Positions 57,511-64,000 of a stretch of DNA of 64,000 nucleotides are shown here, in pieces (the first letter of the stretch is position 1; each line of letters opens with the position of its first letter). The translations under genes were made by a program, and so were the position numbers. This DNA comes from Vicia villosa (lineage: Eukaryota > Streptophyta > Magnoliopsida > Fabales > Fabaceae), in NCBI RefSeq assembly GCF_029867415.1, contig NW_026705454.1, forward strand, positions 186,001 through 250,000, given 5' to 3'. Below the pieces are notes generated by a model, which searched no databases, was not told the origin of the DNA, and saw only the letters and a list, made by a program, of their open reading frames with translations.

Positions 57511-58572
57511 TTAGGCAAAGAGTTCTGGGTAGGAGTCCTTCATCTGGCTCTCCAATTCCCACGTAACATTTCCACCGGCTGGTCCTCCCCAAGCTACTCT
57601 GACTAATGCTATCTCCTTGCCACGCAATTGTTTCACCTTCCGATCTTCAATCCTCATAGGCAAAGTTTCAACTGTCAGATTATCCTTTACCTGCACATCA
57701 TCGACTTGGATCACATGAGATGGATCAGCAATGTACTTCCTCAACTGCGATACATGGAATACATCATGCAGATTCGCAAGTGTCGGTGGCAACGCAATGT
57801 GATACGCCACTTCTCCAACCCTCTCCGTAATTTGAAACGGACCAATAAAACGCGGAGTCAACTTCCTTGACTTCAGTGCTCTACCAACACCAGTTGTAGG
57901 AGTCACCCTCAAGAACACATGATCTCCTTCTTGAAATTCAAGTGTCCTTCTTCTTTTATCATGATAACTCTTCTGCCGACTCTGAGAAGTCTTCATCTTC
58001 TCCTGAATCATCTTAATCCTTTCTGTTGTCTCCTGAACAATTTCCGGCCCAATCACAGCACTTTCGCCAGATTCGTACCAACATAAAGGCGTTCTACACC
58101 TTCGACCATACAAAGCTTCAAACGGAGCCATACCAATACTCGAGTGAAAACTATTATTGTAAGTAAATTCGATCAAGGGTAGATAACTATCCCAAGCACC
58201 GCCCTTTTCCAACACACAAGCACGCAACAAATCTTCTAGTGATTGAATAGTTCTTTCTGTCTGTCCATCCGTCTGTGGATGATAAGCAGAACTCAATCTC
58301 AGCTTAGTACCCAAAGCCTTCTGCAAACCTTCCCAGAATCTGGATGTAAACCTTGGATCTCTATCTGACACGATACTCGAAGGAATACCATGTAAACTCA
58401 CTATCCTTTCAATATACAATTGAGCCAGCTTCTCCATTGAGTAATCCATCCTCATTGGTATAAAGTGAGCAGACTTTGTCAACCTGTCCACAATAACCCA
58501 AATAGCTTCACAATTCTTCACCGTCCTCGGCAAACCTGAAACAAAATCCATAGATATACTATCCCACTTCCA
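57511..58572 (-). pseudogene. Tekay integrase core and chromodomain
   Basis: This is the last part of the pol frame, after the TAA at 58573-58575. It carries the integrase catalytic residues in MDFVSGLPRT (first Asp), SIVSDRDPRFTSRFW (second Asp) and HPQTDGQTERTIQSL (Glu), then a GPFQITERVGEVAYHIALPP domain. The end (PMRIEDRKVKQLRGKEIALV, then RVAWGG and VTWELESQMKDSYPELF) is a chromodomain of the Tekay style. It stays open to 57511. As part of a broken polyprotein it would not be translated from the normal start. Chromodomains direct integration to heterochromatin in this lineage. Confidence 0.92.
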
Positions 58573-60252
58573 TTATGGAATAAATAACGGTTCCATAGCT
58601 CCATACGGTTTCTGATGCTCAATCTTCGACTTCTGGCAAGTCAAACAAGCATAGACAAATTCAGCTATTTCCTTTTTCATTCCAGGCCACCAAAACAGCT
58701 TCTTTAAGTCATGATACATCTTGGTAGCACCAGGATGAATACTCAATCCGCTACGATGTCCTTCTTCAAGAATACTCTTCCTCAATTCGGCAACATCAGG
58801 AACACAAACACGATTACCAAACCTCATTATACCATTCTCGTCGATTCTGAATTCACCTCCTTTATCTTGGTTAATCAGAGTTAACTTATCAACCAACTCT
58901 ACATCAGTCTTCTGACCTTCTCGGATTTCCTCAAGAATATTACTAGTCAGCTTCAGCATACCCAATTTAACACTGGTAGGAGTGTCTTCACATACTAAAC
59001 TCAAATCTCGGAATTGCTCAATTAAATCCAATTCTCTCACCATAAGCATAGACATATGCAAAGACTTCCTACTCAATTCATCGGCAACAACATTTGCTTT
59101 ACCCGGATGATAATTCAGTTCAAAATCATAATCCTTGAGAAATTCTAACCATCTTCTTTGTCTCATATTCAGCTCTTTTTGGTCAAAGAGGTACTTCAAA
59201 CTCTTGTGATCGCTAAATACTTCAAACCTTGAACCATATAGGTAATGCCTCCACAATTTCAACACAAATACCACTGCTGCCAATTCTAAGTCATGAGTCG
59301 GATAGTTTCTCTCGTGCACTTTGAGTTGTCTCGACGCATAAGCGACTACCTGTTGATTCTGCATTAGTACACCCCCTAATACTGACAACGAAGCATCACA
59401 ATAAACAACAAAAGATTCCGCCGGATTCGGCAAAATCAAGATCGGCGCACTAGTCAACCTCTTCTTCAACTCTTGGAATCCTTCTTCACATTTCGAATCC
59501 CAGACGAAAGCTTGACCCTTCCTAGTCAACTTAGTTAACGACAACGCTAACTTTGAAAAACCTTCAATGAACTTTCTATAGTAACCCGCAAGACCAAGGA
59601 AACTACGGATCTCGGAAACTGACTTTGGAGCTTCCCACTGAGACACTGCTTCTACTTTCATTGGGTCAACGGCAATACCATCCTTAGAAATTACATGCCC
59701 AAGAAAGCTCACTTCCTTTAACCAGAACTCACACTTTGACAGTTTTGCATAAAGTTTCTTTTCCTTCAATAGTTCCAATACCACTCTAAGATGATCCGCA
59801 TGCTCTTCTTCATTCTTAGAATATGTTAAAATATCATCAATAAATACTACTACGAACTGATCCAGATAAGGATGGAAGATCCTATTCATATACTCCATGA
59901 AAACCCCCGGTGCATTGGTTACTCCAAATGGCATCACTGTATATTCGTAATGACCATACCTCGTTCTAAATGCCGTTTTCTGAATATCGTCCGTCTTCAC
60001 CCGAATCTGATGATATCCCGACCTCAAATCAATTTTGCTGAACACACAAGCTCCAACCAGTTGATCCATCAAATCATCAATCATCGGCAAGGGATACCGA
60101 TTCTTGATAGTAACCTTGTTCAGTTGTCTGTAATCCACACACAACCTCATTGAACCTTCTTTCTTCTTCACTAGTAACACCGGTGCACCCCACGGTGAGA
60201 CACTAGGACGAATAAATCTCTTCTCAAGTAACTCTTCCAATTGACTCTTCAA
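58573..60252 (-). pseudogene. Tekay RT, RNase H and integrase zinc domain
   Basis: The frame is bounded by TAG at 60253-60255 upstream and TAA at 58573-58575 downstream, both in frame with the neighbours. Reverse transcriptase runs from about residue 15 to 190 ([20 protein letters not shown], then VDYRQLN, with catalytic FIDD in [13 protein letters not shown]). RNase H follows with YCDAS, DLELAAV, SDHKSL and [10 protein letters not shown]. The integrase HHCC zinc site is at the end ([20 protein letters not shown] and CLTCQKSK). Without the two stops this would be continuous with protease and the integrase core, so the lesions are point changes. The apparent start at 60252 is not a true start. 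Confidence 0.92.
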
Positions 60253-61203
60253 CTAAGTCAATTCTGATGCCGACATACGATAAGGTGCCATCGACACAGG
60301 ACTAGTTCCAGGAATTAATTCAATAGCAAAATCCACCTCCCTCTCTGGCGGTAATTCTCTTACGTCTTCTGGGAAAACTTCCGGAAATTCACATACTACC
60401 GGTAAGTCACTACTCACCGCTTTCTTTTTCACTTCCATGGACGCAATCAACATAAACACGGCAGCTCCGTCCTTCATTGCTTTATCCACTTGTCTAGCCG
60501 TCAACTCCAAGTCCTCAACACTGACATCATCAGGAAAAATAACCGTTTTCGTGAAACAGTTGATATGAACCCGGTTAAATTGCAACCAATTCATGCCCAG
60601 GATAACATCCAGTTGTTCCAACGGAAGGCACACTAAGTCCATTCCGAATTCTCTACCAAAAATATCAATTGGACAGTTCAAACAAGCAAACGAAGTAGTC
60701 ACTGAACCCGACGCAGGAGTGTCAATGATCATACTTCCATCAATATCAGATATTTCCAAATTCAGTCGTTTAGCACAATCCAATGAAATAAACGAGTGAG
60801 TTGCTCCAGTATCTATTATTGCAATTAAAGGAGTGCCATTGATAAAACACGTACCTTTAATCAACCGATCCTCTGGAGTAGTCTCTGAACCAGATAAGGC
60901 GAACACCTTACCACCAGCTTGATTCTTCCTCGGCTTAGGACACTTAGGACTAATATGACCTTCTTCCCCGCAGTTGAAACAAGTTACAGTGTTCCCTTTG
61001 CACTCAATAGCAATGTGACCTGCCTTTCCACATCTATAGCACTTCTTTTCCTCACTTTTGCACTCGTGAATGCGATGTCCAGGTTCTCCACACTTGAAGC
61101 ACTTAATAGGGGCACTAGAGTCTCCCCCACTAGGCTTCTTCCAGCCTCCAGCTTTCTGGTTACCCTTACCATATGGCTTACCACGATCCATATGCTTTTC
61201 CCC
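60253..61203 (-). pseudogene. Tekay gag zinc knuckles and protease
   Basis: After the frameshift near 61200 this frame carries three CCHC knuckles (CFKCGEPGHRIHEC, CYRCGKAGHIAIEC, CFNCGEEGHISPKC) that bind the element's RNA. A retroviral aspartic protease follows with active site IIDTGATHSFIS and a closing LDVILGMNWL. It ends with a TAG after MSASELT, just before RT. The protease itself looks complete. Confidence 0.92.
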
Positions 61204-61877
61204 TTCCTGTCGACTAACTCGCGAGAGTGTGACGACTTCAGTTTAATATTGTCCTCTTCAAAGATTCGGCTGCAGTCAACCAAATCGACAAACCTGCGAA
61301 TCATCTGGTATCTGATACCCTGTTTAATCTCATCACGGAGACCATTCTCAAACTTAACACACTTCGAGAATTCACTAGCCTCATCATTATTGTAGTGGAC
61401 ATAATACTTTGCTAGCTCAACAAACTTGGACGCATACTCTGGCACAGTCATGTTACCTTGTGTCAGCTCCAAAAATTCAATCTCTTTCCTGCCTCTAACA
61501 TCCTCAGGAAAGTACCTCCGCAAGAATTCTCTCTTGAACACAGCCCAAGTGATTGCAACACCTGCAGCTTGCAGTTCGTCCCTACTAGCCATCCACCAAT
61601 CATCAGCTTCTTCAGACAGCATGTGAGTCCCATATCTCACCTTCAGATTTTCGTCACAATCAATCACCCGGAAGATCCTTTCAATTTCCTTCAGCCACTT
61701 CTGGGCGCCTTCGGGATCGTGAGTGCCTTTGAACAACGGAGGGTTGTTCTTCTGAAAACTATTCAGCTGCCTGTCAGCACCAATTCCAGCTTCATTGGCA
61801 TTCCCTCCCAACACACCAGCAATCATACCGAGAGCCTCAGCAATCGCGTCGTCGTTCCTTCCTCCTCTTCCGGCCAT
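61204..61877 (-). pseudogene. Tekay gag capsid region
   Basis: The native start is probably the Met at 61877 (MAGRGGRNDD), not the upstream one at 61895. It contains the retrotransposon gag domain: WLKEIERIFRVIDCDENLKV, ADDWWMASRDEL, FKREFLRRYFPEDVRGRKEI and LTQGNMTVPEYASKFVELAK. Around 61200 the frame is lost in a run of G and A (GGGGAAAAG on the minus strand), and the zinc knuckles continue in another frame, so a single-base-type frameshift separates capsid and nucleocapsid here. Confidence 0.92.
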
Positions 61878-61997
61878 TGTTCTGGTAAATATCAAACAAT
61901 ATTTATTAGAACAAGAAGTATCGACAGTGTCAATCTTACACTAATCGCATACGAGGGATCAACCGACACTAAGACTCTGACTCAAACGACCGACTAT

Positions 61998-62009
61998 GCT
62001 CTGATACCA
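61998..62009 (-). other. Tekay primer binding site (tRNA-iMet type)
   Basis: The minus strand reads TGGTATCAGAGC four bases after the 5' LTR, the usual initiator-Met tRNA complement. Confidence 0.9.
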
Positions 62010-62013
62010 CTAT

Positions 62014-63916
62014 TGTAACACCCTTCTAATACCCCGCATAAATAATAAATAATAATCAGAGTAAACATGAAAAAGGGCATTACAACTTCCAAATAATTAA
62101 ACAATAATACTCATGTCATGCCATAAAAGAGAACGTCAACCAAATTTATTCAGATCATCATGTTTAACACAGCGGAATTATCTTTAACATCTGAATAACA
62201 AACAGCCAAGTCACAGACTTAAAACGTTAACATAACAATCCATCCAAAATAAAAAGTTTAACAAGTAACTCTAAACGACGCCCCCAGTGTTACACGACCA
62301 GAGCATGACACAGACCCAACTGACTCTAACGAACTACTTGACGAGCTAATCCTCACCAAGTACGAGAGCTACTCCTCAATCTAAAAAATAACAACAGTAA
62401 GGGTGAGTCTCATTCACATTTAACTAATGTTATAAGATATAGATAATAAAATATCATTTCACATGCCATTCACCCAATCACAGTTATGATCAGATTCAAA
62501 CCATACAATCAGCAAGCAAACAACCAGATTAACACATATTATAACATTGGACAATCTTCCATTCATGTTATAATAGCAAAACAGCCTAATGCAATGCAAC
62601 TACATGCATGTGGTACCAAAATCTGGGATAACCCAACTCACCGACCCACCATCGTCAAGGATACGGTAACACCCACTCACTAATTCCACACAATGGGAAT
62701 TAGCTACCACTGATCCACCATCGTCAAGGACCAGCCACAAAATGATTATGAATGCATGCATCAACCATAACATGCTCATCACCCACATACATCGATCAAT
62801 GTCATAATCATCAATAAAACACATACTTCATACCAACAATACATATATAATAAACACCAGTTATAACCACATCATCATACAGGTAAGACATTCATTAGTG
62901 TACCTATAAGCATATCCCACCACAACAAATAAGATCGAGTGTTTTAAAAATAATTCAAGCCACAACTCAAAACACCATTTGATTATATAAATTATTTGAT
63001 TAGCTTCACTGTACTCGAAACGGCACCAAAATCCGGTTTACGGTTTAAAAGTTACACCTTTTTAAACTTTTCCAAAACGGCCTGTCGCATCAACTAACAG
63101 CACGCGGCGCCACACACATTCGCGGCGCGGAACGAATCGGAACAACGCCTTCGCGGCGCAAACAAGGTTTCGCGGCGCGGAACGAGAAGAAACTACGCCT
63201 TCGCGGCGCGGCCATACTCTCGCGGCGCGTACTGAGCACAACAAAACTTCCTGGCCTTCTGCCAAGCAGTTCGCGGCGCCAACTCCTGGACGCGGCGCGA
63301 ACTGGCGATTTCCAGCGCTCCGAATAGCAGAAAACAGCCTGCGATTTCGTCCTTCTTTCACCGAATCACTACCAAACCAATCTCACTCCAAGCAGATTTC
63401 GCATACAGTGAAATAACACATATTATCACACATTTATAATACATTCAACCATCCAATTATCACCATACATGATCAATACAATTCATTATAAATCAATTCT
63501 CTCAAAAACCTAACATTTCTACAACCTAAGCATAACCCAATTGATCCGAATAACGCGATCAAATTCTATCATACTACCTATAATCCCATAATAGAAGATA
63601 AACGGAAGAGTCCCCCCTTACCTGAAGGTTGATTCTTCGCTCTTCCTCGCGTCGCACTTCTTCGCTCTTCTCCTCTTTTCACGTTCAGACTTCTTTTCCC
63701 AAAATGCTGTAATTCTCTCTATTCCACAACTCCTTCTATTTTATGAAAATAAGCTTATCATTAGTAATGGGCTTCACCATTGACACCCCCCTTCTACTAC
63801 AAGCGACACTGGCCCATTAGCCTCATTATTTCCATTATTCTCAGTTAACTCAAATAATTCTAATATTTAATCCAAAAATTAATTAAATTAAATAAAGAAT
63901 TTTATGGGGTGTTACA
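62014..63916 (-). repeat. Tekay LTR (right; 5' LTR)
   Basis: 1,903 bp. All eight CGCGGCGC copies are intact here (63103-63301). Confidence 0.95.
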
Positions 63917-63921
63917 TAATG

Positions 63922-64000
63922 AGTCAGCCTAAAACTCAAATAAACTTTAAATCTCGTGATATTCAAGGCATGGAAAGATTCTCCATATACAGAAATCTAT
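63922..64000 (+). mobile_element. Continuation of the Tat 3' LTR
   Basis: This picks up directly after the TAATG duplication, so it must continue the sequence interrupted at 55565. The LTR runs beyond the window. Confidence 0.6.

Larger units (their letters stand above)
55566..63916 (-). mobile_element. Tekay-type chromovirus (Ty3/gypsy), full length, defective
   Basis: 8,351 bp with two 1,903 bp LTRs (TGTAACACCC...GGGGTGTTACA) and a perfect 5 bp duplication TAATG (55561-55565, 63917-63921). On the minus strand it has an initiator-Met PBS, gag with three zinc knuckles, protease, RT, RNase H, integrase and a C-terminal chromodomain-like end, the order of chromoviruses. Chromodomain type and sequence style suggest the Tekay (Del) clade. 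A gag frameshift and two in-frame stops make it non-functional. It inserted into the 3' LTR of the older Tat element. Confidence 0.94.

Overview
This is plant nuclear DNA made almost entirely of mobile elements nested in one another. I found no intact host gene, rRNA, tRNA or CRISPR array. A 22.4 kb Ogre retrotransposon with ~5 kb LTRs, a pro/RT intron and a second (archaeal-type) RNase H points to a legume, most likely the pea/vetch tribe (Fabeae); the species is inference. Boundaries come from terminal motifs plus target-site duplications (TSDs) read directly in the sequence. Family names rest on recognised protein motifs, not on a database search.

Layout. 1-600: 3' part of a LINE (minus strand). 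682-5871: a CACTA DNA transposon (TSD GTA) carrying pieces of at least three host genes: a TPR protein, a calcium-dependent protein kinase (CDPK) and an ACT-domain-repeat (ACR) protein, with splice sites kept. 5872-8677: AT-rich intergenic DNA with a 96 bp TA microsatellite. 8678-26708: a putative gene-capturing Helitron (minus strand; about 4.6 kb once insertions are removed). It is interrupted by a solo LTR (9278-10017) and by a 12.6 kb non-autonomous Ogre/Tat-related element (11688-24329, TSD CATAG) that has 3 kb LTRs and tandem arrays instead of genes. 27180-28099 plus 50534-52560: one LINE split in two by the Ogre at 28100-50528 (TSD GTATC). 52600-55565 plus 63922-64000: a degraded plus-strand Tat-type gypsy element, split by a Tekay-type chromovirus at 55566-63916 (TSD TAATG).

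The autonomous-type elements keep their full domain order but are damaged. Ogre has two in-frame stops in ORF1 and one in gag; its RT-RNH-aRNH-INT exon is open. Tekay has one gag frameshift and two in-frame stops. LTR pairs differ by roughly 0.2% (Ogre), 0.6% (Tekay) and 0.7% (non-autonomous element) by eye, so all three insertions are recent and Ogre is the youngest.

The most notable observations are the multi-gene CACTA capture; the Helitron with a cluster of terminator-like palindromes at its 3' end; the Ogre intron with flanking exons that join in frame; and a recurring pattern in which tandem or serial repeats of several retroelements are built on small stem-loops (125 bp higher-order repeat, 87 bp, 55 bp and 48 bp units, and four hairpins sharing one loop).
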